From NCBI GenBank assembly GCA_947503115.1, contig CANNCS010000006.1, positions 1 to 63,239 on the forward strand: a DNA stretch of 63,239 nucleotides. Reading direction: 5' to 3'. The translations under genes and the position numbers were made by a program. The notes below the pieces were generated by a model. The model worked only from the letters and a program-made list of their open reading frames with translations, was not told the DNA's origin and searched no databases. Shown here one piece after another: positions 37,476 through 45,562 of this stretch; the first letter of the stretch is position 1, and every line of letters starts with the position of its first letter. This DNA is from an uncultured Marivita sp. (GTDB taxonomy: Bacteria > Pseudomonadota > Alphaproteobacteria > Rhodobacterales > Rhodobacteraceae).

Positions 37476-38347
37476 CCGTGAGCCCCATCCATAGCCCGGT
37501 AAATCCAAAGCAGCGCGGATTGTGCGCTGTCACTTGTGTGGTGGCTAAGGTATTGCCAGCCAGTCAACCGCGCCAAACGGTCGAGCCTGTCTTTTCGTTC
37601 GGCTAGCCGATCGAGATAGCGGCTGCGCAGATCACCCGCCTTGAGAGTTTCGTGAACCAAACCGCCACCGATGCTTTGGAAGATCGTGCGGCCGTCGAAA
37701 GGAAAGCTTTCTTCGCTGGGATCAAGGATTTGAACCAAAGCGCCGCGCACGCCGCGGTCGGCAGCCTTGGTTAAGGCGGCCTCGACCGGAGCGGGATCGC
37801 CGAGAAAATCGGAAAAGAAGATTGCGCGCGATTGCGGAATCATCCCGCGCGCCTCGGGTTCGGCGTAATCATCGCCGTGATCGACGGACAACATCTGCGC
37901 AAGGCGTGTGATCTGTGCCTGACCGCGCCGGGGTGGTAGATCAAACCCGGTGAGGCCCACGCGTTCGCCGCCCCGGATCAGCAGGATCGCGCTGGCCAGC
38001 GCCAGAGTGCGGGCGCGGTCGGCTTTGGTGGTCAAATCGGCGTCGGATGCAAAGCGCATCGACGCAGCCTGATCGACCCAAAGGATGACGCTTTGCGCGA
38101 TCTGCCATTCGCGTTCACGGACGAATTGCGTGTCGCTGCGGGCCGAGCGCCGCCAGTCGATGTCACGCAGGGCATCGCCTTGTTGCATCGGTCGGTATTG
38201 CCAGAAATCATCGCCCAATCCAGAGCGTCGCCGCCCGTGCTCGCCCAAGAGAACTGTACCTGCCAAGTATTCCGCCCGAGCCAAAAGCGCGGGCAGCTTG
38301 GCGGCTTCCTCTTCTGAGCGTTGACGGAGGGCGGTGATGGTTGTCAC
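37472..38347 (-). CDS. DUF58 domain protein
   Basis: 291 residues. It shows the DUF58 signature G..GDDFWQYRP...GD.LRDIDWRRSAR near 42-70 and a VWA-like region (LWVDQAASMRF). Encoded between MoxR and a BatA-like protein with ATGA overlaps on both sides, the usual order of these operons. Such proteins are thought to be clients or partners of MoxR AAA+ chaperones in envelope-stress or metal-insertion tasks; the specific role here is unknown. Confidence 0.9.
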   Translation of the reverse strand: MTTITALRQRSEEEAAKLPALLARAEYLAGTVLLGEHGRRRSGLGDDFWQYRPMQQGDALRDIDWRRSARSDTQFVREREWQIAQSVILWVDQAASMRFASDADLTTKADRARTLALASAILLIRGGERVGLTGFDLPPRRGQAQITRLAQMLSVDHGDDYAEPEARGMIPQSRAIFFSDFLGDPAPVEAALTKAADRGVRGALVQILDPSEESFPFDGRTIFQSIGGGLVHETLKAGDLRSRYLDRLAERKDRLDRLARLTGWQYLSHHTSDSAQSALLWIYRAMDGAHG

Positions 38348-39351
38348 GCAGCAGCCTCGGTCGCCACCATGCGGTGGGCCACATCGTCGATCAGGCTGCC
38401 GAGGTCTTCGCCACGAGCGCGCGCCGAGAAGGTCAGCGCCATCCGGTGGGTCAAGACTGGGCGGGCCATGTTGATTACGTCCTGTGGTGACGGGGCAAGG
38501 CGACCTTCAAGCAGTGCACGCGCGCGCACGGTCAACATCAGCGCCTGAGCGGCACGCGGGCCGGGGCCCCATGCGACGGTGTCTTTGACGCGGTCCCCGG
38601 CAAGCGGGTCATCTGGACGGAAGGCGCGGACCAGATCAAGGATCATCTCGACCACGGCATCGCCTACGGGCATACGGCGGAGCAGTTGCTGCGCTGCAAT
38701 CAACTCGTCGGCGGTGAACACTTCGTAGGCTTCGGCTTCGTCAGCGCCAGTGGTGGCAAGCAGGATTTCCTTTTCCGTTTTGCGGTCGGGATACTGCACG
38801 TCAATCTGGACAAGGAAACGGTCAAGCTGCGCTTCGGGAAGCGGGTAGGTGCCTTCCTGTTCGATGGGGTTCTGGGTGGCCAGAACGTGGAAAGGTGCAT
38901 CGAGCTTTCGTGTTTCGCCGGCGACGGTGACGACCTTTTCCTGCATCGCCTGCAACAGCGCCGACTGCGTGCGGGGGCTGGCGCGGTTGATTTCGTCGGC
39001 CATCAGAAGCTGGCAGAAGATCGGGCCCTGGATGAATTTGAACGCTCGGCTGCCATCGCTTCCGGTTTCCAGAACTTCGGAGCCGAGAATGTCGGCGGGC
39101 ATCAGGTCGGGCGTGAACTGCACGCGGTTGCCATTCAGGCCCATGACGGTCGACACGGTTTCGACCAGACGGGTTTTCCCAAGGCCGGGGAGACCGATTA
39201 GCAAGCCGTGGCCACCACATAACAGCGAGGTCAGCGTCAGTTCGACAACACGTTCCTGACCGATGAAGCGGCGGGTGATTGCGGTCTTGGCCTGCGCCAG
39301 CTTGTCTTCCAGCGCTTCGATCTCTGCGACCAAATCTTCGCCTGCGGCCAT
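38344..39351 (-). CDS. MoxR-family AAA+ ATPase
   Basis: 335 residues. Walker A is [12 protein letters not shown] (near 51-62), Walker [25 protein letters not shown], sensor 1 [22 protein letters not shown], and a C-terminal lid with arginine-rich elements. MoxR ATPases act as chaperones that remodel partner proteins, here presumably the DUF58 and BatA/DUF4159 products. The ATG at 39351 is preceded by GGGAGA; the longer frame extends over the divergent gene. First gene of a four-gene operon. Confidence 0.94.
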   Translation of the reverse strand: MAAGEDLVAEIEALEDKLAQAKTAITRRFIGQERVVELTLTSLLCGGHGLLIGLPGLGKTRLVETVSTVMGLNGNRVQFTPDLMPADILGSEVLETGSDGSRAFKFIQGPIFCQLLMADEINRASPRTQSALLQAMQEKVVTVAGETRKLDAPFHVLATQNPIEQEGTYPLPEAQLDRFLVQIDVQYPDRKTEKEILLATTGADEAEAYEVFTADELIAAQQLLRRMPVGDAVVEMILDLVRAFRPDDPLAGDRVKDTVAWGPGPRAAQALMLTVRARALLEGRLAPSPQDVINMARPVLTHRMALTFSARARGEDLGSLIDDVAHRMVATEAAA

Positions 39352-39360
39352 GACGTGTCT

Positions 39361-39406
39361 CCCTTGCGCATTACGTCTGTTTGAGGAAAGTGTAACGCGC
39401 AAAGGG
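39361..39406. promoter_or_regulatory. Imperfect dyad between MoxR and DUF1285 genes
   Basis: CCCTTGCGCATTAC (39361-39374) and GTAACGCGCAAAGGG (39392-39406) form an inverted repeat with one gap and one mismatch across the 58-base divergent gap. It overlaps both ribosome-binding regions, so it may be an operator or just paired Shine-Dalgarno-like sequence. Confidence 0.3.
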
Positions 39407-39409
39407 AAA

Positions 39410-40012
39410 ATGGCAAAAGCAATGAGCGCACAAGATCGTGTAATTCCGTCCGCTGAAGGCATCGCTGCCTCTGTTCGCGCCACCAAAAGCAAAGGTTTGC
39501 CGCCGGTTCATCTTTGGAACCCGCCCTTTTGCGGGGACTTGGACATGCGGATCGCGCGCGATGGGACGTGGTTCTATTTAGGTACGCCGATTGGTCGTGC
39601 GCCCTTGGTCAAGCTGTTCTCGTCGATTCTGCGGAAGGACGGGGACAAATACTTCCTAGTGACCCCTGTCGAAAAGGTGGGAATCACGGTGGATGACGCG
39701 CCGTTTGTGGCCACGGATTTCGAGTCGTCTGGTGAGGGGGAGGCGCAGGTGCTGACGTTTTCCACGCATGTGGGGGATACGGCGGTGGCGGGACCGGAGC
39801 ATCCGATCCGGGTCGAGCGGGATGCAGAGACCGGTGAGCCGTCGCCTTATGTGTTGGTGCGTGCCAATCTGGAAGCGTTGATCGACCGGAAGAGTTTTTA
39901 CCGTTTGGTCGAACACGGCGCGACCCATGCGGTGGATGGAACAGATTGGTTCGGCGTCTGGTCGGGTGGTGTGTTCTTTCAGATTATCCCGTCTGACGAA
40001 CTGCCGGATTGA
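39410..40012 (+). CDS. DUF1285 family protein
   Basis: 200 residues. The family block [44 protein letters not shown] is unmistakable, and [16 protein letters not shown] and the C-terminal [13 protein letters not shown] follow. DUF1285 proteins are small cytosolic proteins without a settled function. Either ATG 39410 (right after AAAGGGA) or ATG 39422 may be used. It is divergent from the MoxR operon and followed by a hairpin at 40023. Confidence 0.88.
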   Translation: MAKAMSAQDRVIPSAEGIAASVRATKSKGLPPVHLWNPPFCGDLDMRIARDGTWFYLGTPIGRAPLVKLFSSILRKDGDKYFLVTPVEKVGITVDDAPFVATDFESSGEGEAQVLTFSTHVGDTAVAGPEHPIRVERDAETGEPSPYVLVRANLEALIDRKSFYRLVEHGATHAVDGTDWFGVWSGGVFFQIIPSDELPD

Positions 40013-40022
40013 ACCGAGCGAA

Positions 40023-40042
40023 AAGCCGCTTCGAAGTGGCTT
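40023..40042. terminator. TTCGAA-centred hairpin after the DUF1285 gene
   Basis: AAGCCGCTT / AAGTGGCTT pair (one G-U) around a CG centre, between two convergent genes. The design matches the hairpins at 28852 and 43020. The + side continues GTCACC, so there is no T-run beyond the stem. Confidence 0.5.
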
Positions 40043-40079
40043 GTCACCGCACTTTGAAGAGCGCTTCGCACTGGCCGGA

Positions 40080-40898
40080 TCAGTCGCCCAGTTTGGCGTG
40101 CACTTCGTCGAGATCGATCTCTCCGATGGGCATCTTGTTCCCCGGATTTTCGAAGTCGTATTTGAAGAGTTCGAAATCTTTTTTGTAGATCTCGTAGATC
40201 AAGTGCATCGACAGGTCGTCAAAGTAATCTTCGACCGGGTGCGCGCGCTTGGGCCCGTGCCCTTCGCTTTCGTTGAAGCGCGGGATCGCCGTGAGGTCGA
40301 TTTGCTTTTTCGTCTCAACGTGCTTGAGAACGTCAGACATGCCGTCGTTGAAGCTTTCGGTCCAGAAGATGTTGTCGTACCGGCCACCATTGACGATGAA
40401 GGTGCTGATATGGCCTGACATCGCGGACCAATGGATGTCTGGATCCATCGGGCGGCGCCAGCGGATGGTATCGCGGGCGAACAGAAGGAAGCGGCGGAAG
40501 CTTTTGATCTGGTCAAAATCCTGCTTGCCGTCATCGCCGCCGACCTCGATCCCGTATTTCTGGATCAGCAGGGGGACAAGGTTGCCCCGATAGCGTTTGC
40601 CGTTTCGCTGAATGCCGCAAATCTTGTCGAAGAATGAACTAAGGATGCGGGTGTATGGATTGCGGACGCAGGTGAAGGCATAGGTATCATGTGCCTGAAT
40701 GCGCTGCGTGATCGGGTCTTTCGAATGATCCAATGCCCATTTGTGCAGCCCGGCTTGGGCATCATGGATGTCGCCCTCAAAGAATTCTCCGTGATCGGAG
40801 TAGAACATGATCTGACCAATGGTCGAGCACGCGCATTTCGGGACCACGCGATAGACCATGCTTTCGCTCTCGGTCATCCAAGTTCCGGGAAATCCCAT
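40080..40898 (-). CDS. Sulfotransferase family protein (Sulfotransfer_2-like)
   Basis: PAPS-dependent carbohydrate sulfotransferase-like protein, 272 residues and cytosolic. VYRVVPKCACSTIGQ (about 15-29) is the 5'-phosphosulfate-binding loop. CVRNPYTRILSSFFDK (near 75-90) is the 3'-phosphate-binding part. The C-terminal half has FTESFN-like and DYFDD segments seen in bacterial Sulfotransfer_2 proteins. The ATG at 40898, with GGAGG upstream, is preferred to longer frames. It is divergent from a DUF5928 glycosyltransferase, so the pair may build and sulfate a surface glycan. Confidence 0.83.
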   Translation of the reverse strand: MGFPGTWMTESESMVYRVVPKCACSTIGQIMFYSDHGEFFEGDIHDAQAGLHKWALDHSKDPITQRIQAHDTYAFTCVRNPYTRILSSFFDKICGIQRNGKRYRGNLVPLLIQKYGIEVGGDDGKQDFDQIKSFRRFLLFARDTIRWRRPMDPDIHWSAMSGHISTFIVNGGRYDNIFWTESFNDGMSDVLKHVETKKQIDLTAIPRFNESEGHGPKRAHPVEDYFDDLSMHLIYEIYKKDFELFKYDFENPGNKMPIGEIDLDEVHAKLGD

Positions 40899-41002
40899 TC
40901 TTCTGCCGCCTCCAGCCTCATTCCGGGCTCTTGTCGTCCCGTAACGTAAACAAAAAATCAAAGAAAGTCGGTTTATTCAATCACTGAACGCGCCTATCAC
41001 TA

Positions 41003-41044
41003 TATGAACGAGGTGAAAATTGATATGAACGAGGTGAAAATTGG
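41003..41044 (+). repeat. Tandem 21-bp direct repeat
   Basis: Two adjacent copies of TATGAACGAGGTGAAAATTG plus one base (41003-41023 and 41024-41044), matching at 20 of 21 positions. The unit length is a multiple of three and both copies are read in the same frame of a micro-ORF. Each copy carries a GAGG, a possible ribosome-binding core. Confidence 0.8.
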
Positions 41045-41060
41045 GCAAATGAAGACCTAA
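41004..41060 (+). CDS. 18-codon micro-ORF made of the tandem repeat
   Basis: ATG 41004 to TAA 41058-41060 would encode a peptide with the unit MNEVKI twice (MNEVKIDMNEVKIGQMKT). Its stop codon directly abuts the ATG of the downstream glycosyltransferase gene, so ribosomes ending here could restart. There is no good ribosome-binding site before the first ATG. It may instead be a chance frame over a duplicated Shine-Dalgarno region. Confidence 0.3.
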   Translation: MNEVKIDMNEVKIGQMKT

Positions 41061-42638
41061 ATGGCGAATATTGCCTTCATACTGCTGTGTCACAAGGACC
41101 CAGATGCAATCATCCGTCAAGCTCTTAGCCTGACGGCGGTCGGTGACTTTATCTCTATCCATTTTGACGTGCGCGCCGATAAAGCGGCGTTTGCCGCGAT
41201 CCAGACGGCACTGTCCGACAATCCAAATGTAACCTTCGCCAAGAAGAGAATCAAATGCGGTTGGGGGGAGTGGTCGCTGGTGCAGGCCTCTCTTTACGCT
41301 GTCGAAGCAGCCGTCGAAGCGTTCCCAAGGGCCACGCATTTCTACATGCTGTCGGTCGATTGTCAGGCGATCAAGACCGCCGAATATGCGCATGAATACC
41401 TTGACAGGATGGACACGGATTTCATCGAAAGCTTCGACTTTTTCGCTTCGGATTGGATCAAGACGGGCATGAAGGAAGAGCGGTTGATCTACCGTCACTA
41501 CTTCAATGAACGAAACCACAAAACGATCTTTTATCAGAGCTACAATCTCCAGCGGAAACTGGGACTGACCCGCAAGATTCCTGAGGATCTGGAGATCCAA
41601 ATCGGCAGTCAGTGGTGGTGTTTGCGCCGCCGTACAATCGAGGCAATCCTTGATTTCCTGAAGAAACGCCCGGATGTGAAGCGGTTCTTCAGCACGACTT
41701 GGATCCCGGACGAGACGTTTTTTCAGACATTGGTACGGCATCTCGTCCCCGAAGATGAGATCGAATGCCGGACGCTGACTTTCCTAATGTTTTCGGACTA
41801 CGGGATGCCGGTGACCTTCTATAATGATCACTTCGACCTACTGCTAAGCCAAGATTTCCTGTTTGCGCGCAAGATCAGCCCGGAGGCGATGGAACTTAAA
41901 GAGCGGCTGGGGTCGCTTTATTCGGCAAAGGGAGTGAATTTTCAGATCTCGAACGAGGGGCGGTCACTTTATAAGTTCCTGACCGGCAAGGGCCGGATTG
42001 GTCGTCGGTTTGCGCCGCGGTTCTGGGAAACTGAAAGCACATTGGGCCGCGAACGCGAATTGCTGATCGTGGTCTGCAAGAAGTGGCATGTCGCCAAACG
42101 GCTGGTGTCACGCATCCGACAACTGACGAACGTGCCCTGCATCGAGTACCTGTTCAATGAAGAACAGACGGACTTGCCGGATATGGGAGGCATCCAATCC
42201 ACCTTGGGTAAGCGGCACCGTCACCGACGGTCGCTGATGCGGATGCTGTTCGACTATTTTGACTCGGATCGCATGGTGGTGTGCATGGATCCCGGCAATC
42301 TTGACCTGCTCGAGGATTTCTGTCGCGACCGGGCAACCACACGGCTGCTCGAGGTGAATTGCACCTTTACAGATGAATACCTGATTGGCCATGCGATGCG
42401 TGTCGGTTTGGCTGGAGAACGCACGCCGCAGGAAACGCTGGAACGGCTGTTACCGACGATCCGCAATGATATCGTCCATGAAAGTGACCGCATTCGCGAC
42501 GCAGAGTTCGAAAACCACCTGCGCATCCGTGAAGAAGACAGTATTGACGTCAATGCTGCGGCTTTGGCTACGTTCCTATCGATTGCACCGGAACAGGCGA
42601 TGGACATTGCGCGCACCGATCACCTGTTTGCAGACTGA
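41061..42638 (+). CDS. Beta-1,6-N-acetylglucosaminyltransferase-like protein with DUF5928 domain
   Basis: 525 residues. The N-terminal half (about 1-290) resembles core-2/I-branching enzymes (GT14): IAFILLCHKDP, IHFDVRADKAAF, GWGEWSLVQASLYAVE, HFYMLSVDCQAI and the acceptor-side SQWWCLRR and TTWIPDETFFQTLV. The C-terminal half (about 300-525) fits DUF5928 as I recall it from Rhodobacterales. No signal peptide or membrane helix, so it would act in the cytosol on nucleotide-sugar donors. It is preceded by a tandem-repeat micro-ORF and divergent from a sulfotransferase gene. HIT follows after 11 bases. Confidence 0.85.
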   Translation: MANIAFILLCHKDPDAIIRQALSLTAVGDFISIHFDVRADKAAFAAIQTALSDNPNVTFAKKRIKCGWGEWSLVQASLYAVEAAVEAFPRATHFYMLSVDCQAIKTAEYAHEYLDRMDTDFIESFDFFASDWIKTGMKEERLIYRHYFNERNHKTIFYQSYNLQRKLGLTRKIPEDLEIQIGSQWWCLRRRTIEAILDFLKKRPDVKRFFSTTWIPDETFFQTLVRHLVPEDEIECRTLTFLMFSDYGMPVTFYNDHFDLLLSQDFLFARKISPEAMELKERLGSLYSAKGVNFQISNEGRSLYKFLTGKGRIGRRFAPRFWETESTLGRERELLIVVCKKWHVAKRLVSRIRQLTNVPCIEYLFNEEQTDLPDMGGIQSTLGKRHRHRRSLMRMLFDYFDSDRMVVCMDPGNLDLLEDFCRDRATTRLLEVNCTFTDEYLIGHAMRVGLAGERTPQETLERLLPTIRNDIVHESDRIRDAEFENHLRIREEDSIDVNAAALATFLSIAPEQAMDIARTDHLFAD

Positions 42639-42649
42639 GGAAACGCTGC

Positions 42650-43021
42650 ATGGCTTACACCTATGACGACCAAAACATCTTTGCCAAAATCCTGCGTGGG
42701 GAAATCCCGAACAACACCGTTCTTGAAACCGAACACACATTGGCATTCCGGGACATCCAGCCGCAAGCGCCTGCGCATGTTTTGGTGATTCCGAAGGGAC
42801 CCTATGTGTGCTTCGATCACTTTGTGCTTGAGGCGAGCGATGCAGAAATCGTGGATTTCAACCGAACTGTGGGCGAGGTCGTGAAGGCCGAAGGGTTGCA
42901 GGAAGGGGGCTACCGGATCATCTCGAACGCTGGCGAGGCCGGTGTTCAAGAGGTGCCGCATCTACATGTCCACGTGCTTGGCGGTCGGGGTCTTGGACGG
43001 ATGCTGCAACGGGCGGGGTAA
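42650..43021 (+). CDS. HIT-family nucleotide-binding protein
   Basis: Histidine-triad hydrolase of the Hint branch, 123 residues. IFAKILRGEIP near 10-20, AFRDIQPQAPAHVLVIPK and the triad HLHVHVLGG near 104-112 are all present. Hint proteins hydrolyse nucleoside phosphoramidates in the cytosol. Eleven bases after the DUF5928 gene, it could share its transcript. A TTCGAA-centred terminator begins at its stop codon. Confidence 0.94.
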   Translation: MAYTYDDQNIFAKILRGEIPNNTVLETEHTLAFRDIQPQAPAHVLVIPKGPYVCFDHFVLEASDAEIVDFNRTVGEVVKAEGLQEGGYRIISNAGEAGVQEVPHLHVHVLGGRGLGRMLQRAG

Positions 43022-43039
43022 GGCTTTTCGAAAAGCCTT
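43020..43039 (+). terminator. TTCGAA-centred terminator of the HIT gene
   Basis: The perfect 20-base palindrome AAGGCTTTTCGAAAAGCCTT overlaps the stop codon, followed by CTGATTC. It is the third hairpin of this design in the window. Confidence 0.65.
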
Positions 43040-43059
43040 CTGATTCAAATTCGAAATTG

Positions 43060-43089
43060 CGGATCAGCGTTTTCCAAAACGCTGATCCG
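43060..43089 (-). terminator. Terminator-like hairpin downstream of the ABC ATPase gene
   Basis: Fourteen paired bases (CGGATCAGCGTTTT / AAAACGCTGATCCG) around a CC centre, 10 bases beyond the ABC gene stop on the minus strand. The minus strand continues CAATTTCG. Confidence 0.65.
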
Positions 43090-43098
43090 TGCATGGTT

Positions 43099-44016
43099 TC
43101 AGGCCGACCGCGTCAGCGATAGGAACACGTCTTCCAGATCTGCCTGTTCGGTGCGCACATCGCGGATACGGACGCCGTTGTCGCGCAGCATTGAAAGCAC
43201 ATCCTCGGCTGAGGTCTGGCGCGCGCGGTAGCTCACCGCAATCGTGCCATCGTCGCGTGTTGTCACGGCGATTCCGTCCACTTCGGGAAGCGACCCGACT
43301 GTGCTGTCGGGTTGAATGACCATTGTCTTGGCATCCAGTGCGCCCAGCAGGTTGCTAGTGCTGTCGCGGGCCACCACGGCGCCGTGGTTGATGATCGCGA
43401 TCTCGTCGCACATCTCTTCGGCCTCTTCGAGATAGTGCGTGGTCAGGATGATCGTCATGCCTTCTTCGCGGTTCAGCTTGCGCACATTGCTCCAGAGCAT
43501 CTGCCGCAGTTCGATATCCACTCCGGCGGTGGGTTCGTCCAATACCAGCACATGCGGGCGGTGCACCAAGGCCTTCCCCAACAGCAAGCGCCGCCGCATC
43601 CCCCCTGACAGTGTGCGCGCATAGGCTTCGGCCTTGTCGGTAAGGCCGATCATTTCAAGAATTTCGTCCGAGCGGCGCTGTGCCTTGGGAACACCGTAAA
43701 GCCCAGCTTGCACCTCCAACGCGCCGCGTGGCGTGAAGAATGGGTCGAGGTTCAGCTCTTGTGGCATCACACCGATGGCCGCGCGGGACTGGCGCGGGTT
43801 TACATCCTGATCCCAGCCCCAGATTGTTACTTTGCCTGCAGATTTCGTGACCAGACCCGCCAAAATGTTGATGAGCGTCGATTTTCCCGCCCCGTTTGGC
43901 CCGAGAAGACCAAAGACGGATCCGCGTGGCACGGTGAGGTTGATGCCTTTCAGGGCGTCTTTGCCTCCGGAGTAGGTCTTTTTCAGCCCTTCGATCTCAA
44001 TGGCGTGCTGTGTCAT
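43099..44016 (-). CDS. ABC transporter ATP-binding protein (ABC-2 type)
   Basis: 305 residues. Walker A GPNGAGKST (near 39-47), Q-loop MPQELNL, signature LSGGMRRRLLLGKAL, Walker B HVLVLDEPTAGVD and H-loop TTHYLEEAEEM are intact. The C-terminal extension (about 225-305) is typical of ABC-2 exporters of the YadG kind. No ABC-2 permease gene adjoins, which is unusual since it is normally next door. ATG 44016 was chosen because the upstream frame overlaps the divergent promoter region. Confidence 0.92.
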   Translation of the reverse strand: MTQHAIEIEGLKKTYSGGKDALKGINLTVPRGSVFGLLGPNGAGKSTLINILAGLVTKSAGKVTIWGWDQDVNPRQSRAAIGVMPQELNLDPFFTPRGALEVQAGLYGVPKAQRRSDEILEMIGLTDKAEAYARTLSGGMRRRLLLGKALVHRPHVLVLDEPTAGVDIELRQMLWSNVRKLNREEGMTIILTTHYLEEAEEMCDEIAIINHGAVVARDSTSNLLGALDAKTMVIQPDSTVGSLPEVDGIAVTTRDDGTIAVSYRARQTSAEDVLSMLRDNGVRIRDVRTEQADLEDVFLSLTRSA

Positions 44017-44092
44017 TGCTGTCTCTTGCTCCCGTGGCCGCGTCGTCTTAAACCGCACCTAGTGGAAATTCCGAATGAAGGAAACGCAGCAG

Positions 44093-44278
44093 ATGGCTAC
44101 GCAAGCGCCCGAAACCAAGATCGTGGACAGCTACCGCATCGCCTGTGATGGCGGCGAAGGCGCTTTGGGGCACCCGCGGGTCTGGCTGCAAATCCCGCAT
44201 GACACCGGTTGGGTCGAGTGCGGATATTGCGATGCGAAATACATCCACACGGATTTCGCCGACAAACAGGACTCGTGA
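44093..44278 (+). CDS. Small zinc-finger domain protein
   Basis: 61 residues. The C-terminal part has the CHCC-type zinc-finger spacing: a Cys at position 18, HPRVWLQ with a His, and CGYC near 43-46. It resembles the bacterial homologue of the mitochondrial complex I accessory subunit NDUFS6. AAGGAA lies ahead of the ATG at 44093; in-frame ATG 44075 is less likely. Its stop overlaps the next GTG start (GTGA). Confidence 0.85.
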   Translation: MATQAPETKIVDSYRIACDGGEGALGHPRVWLQIPHDTGWVECGYCDAKYIHTDFADKQDS

Positions 44279-44901
44279 CGGGCAAGCGTCTTTGTGCAGC
44301 GTTTCTTGCGCTGGCCGTCTGTCTGACGATTGTCACGCGGGTCTGGCTGCGGATCGACCGGTACGACATTGGGCTGCTTGAGACGCTGGCGTTCAACTAC
44401 CGCTATTTCACCATTTGGACGAACACGCTTGTCGGACTGACCTGCGCGTGGGTCGCGCTGGGCGGGCGCGAACCTTCAAAAGTGCAGGCTGGTTTGCTGC
44501 TGTCGATTTCGATGGTGGCGATTGTATATCATGTGCTTCTTGCCCATCTGCGGGATTATCAGGGCATCGACATGGTGATTGACCTGATGTTGCACACGCT
44601 GATCCCACTGGGTTTTGCAGGCTATTGGCTGGTGTTCGTGCAAAAAGCCGATCTTAGGTTTCCAGACATTCTGCCGTGGCTGATCCTGCCGCTGCTTTAT
44701 TGTATTGTGGCAATGGTCCGTGCCGGGTTCTTCGATGGGCGCTACCCTTACCACTTCCTGAACCTGAGCGAACTTGGATCGCTGCGCACGGGGATCAACA
44801 TCTTCGGGCTGCTGGTCGTATTTTCCGGGTTCGGCGCGCTTATCGTCTGGGCCGGGCAGCGGTTGGGGCGGCGTCCAGTCTTTGCGGGGTCTCAGCCCTA
44901 G
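44275..44901 (+). CDS. Pr6Pr-like integral membrane protein
   Basis: 208 residues, about six hydrophobic helices. [44 protein letters not shown] and YPYHFLNL resemble the Pr6Pr/FAR-17a-AIG1-like membrane family, whose eukaryotic members hydrolyse fatty-acid esters of hydroxy fatty acids. Bacterial function is unknown. The GTG start at 44275 overlaps the zinc-finger stop codon. It ends overlapping the convergent secreted-protein gene. Confidence 0.78.
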   Translation: MTGKRLCAAFLALAVCLTIVTRVWLRIDRYDIGLLETLAFNYRYFTIWTNTLVGLTCAWVALGGREPSKVQAGLLLSISMVAIVYHVLLAHLRDYQGIDMVIDLMLHTLIPLGFAGYWLVFVQKADLRFPDILPWLILPLLYCIVAMVRAGFFDGRYPYHFLNLSELGSLRTGINIFGLLVVFSGFGALIVWAGQRLGRRPVFAGSQP

Positions 44902-45440
44902 CTGATCGGGATGGGCGCAGGTCCGCAGGGTAGCACTGGCGTGTCATCGTCTGGCCCGGTTAGGAATTGCAGCACCTTTTCGCCAGACCATGCCGTGATC
45001 TCGCGCCCCTGATTGTCCAGCCCGCTGCCGATCACCGTGCCGGTTTCGTTGTTGAGCGTGTGATAGAGGACATCTGCCTCGACCCCGTTTTCGCAGATCA
45101 GGCTCGCGCGTCCGGGCGTCTGCGGCCCTCCCGCGATCCATTCGCCATTGCAGGCCGTGCCGTCGTCCAGAAAACCGATGATGATACCGGTGTCCCACCC
45201 ATGTACTTGCCCGTCGAAATAGACGCCCTCAGAGCCGAGGCAGGCCAGCGTGCGCACGCAATTTGCTTTGTCATATGGGATATTTTCACAGACCGGCAGG
45301 CTGGCTTTGGGGTCGATTTTTGGGGTCAGACCCTCAAGGTTTAACGTTTCATTTGCTGCAACAGGGCCTGTCCCGATTGCGAGGAAAACTGCACCAATTA
45401 AAGCACGCACGGCATATGCTCCGTTTGCTGAATGAGACAT
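44898..45440 (-). CDS. Secreted protein with six cysteines
   Basis: 180 residues from ATG 45440 with a signal peptide (VRALIGAVFLAIGTGPVAANE, cleavage probably after AA). The mature part has six Cys, which could form three disulfides in the periplasm, and repeated Gly/Asp turns; no domain was recognised. It is divergent from polA across 122 bases and ends overlapping the Pr6Pr-like gene. Confidence 0.75.
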   Translation of the reverse strand: MSHSANGAYAVRALIGAVFLAIGTGPVAANETLNLEGLTPKIDPKASLPVCENIPYDKANCVRTLACLGSEGVYFDGQVHGWDTGIIIGFLDDGTACNGEWIAGGPQTPGRASLICENGVEADVLYHTLNNETGTVIGSGLDNQGREITAWSGEKVLQFLTGPDDDTPVLPCGPAPIPIS

Positions 45441-45562
45441 AAGCAAGAGATAAGTCACGGTTTGTGAAACGCCAATGACGAGTTGCAGCTCCACGTTCGG
45501 GCTGGCACCTCTGCGCCGACCGTGGCACATCTTGGTCCAGTACGAAAATGGGGATGCGCGAT

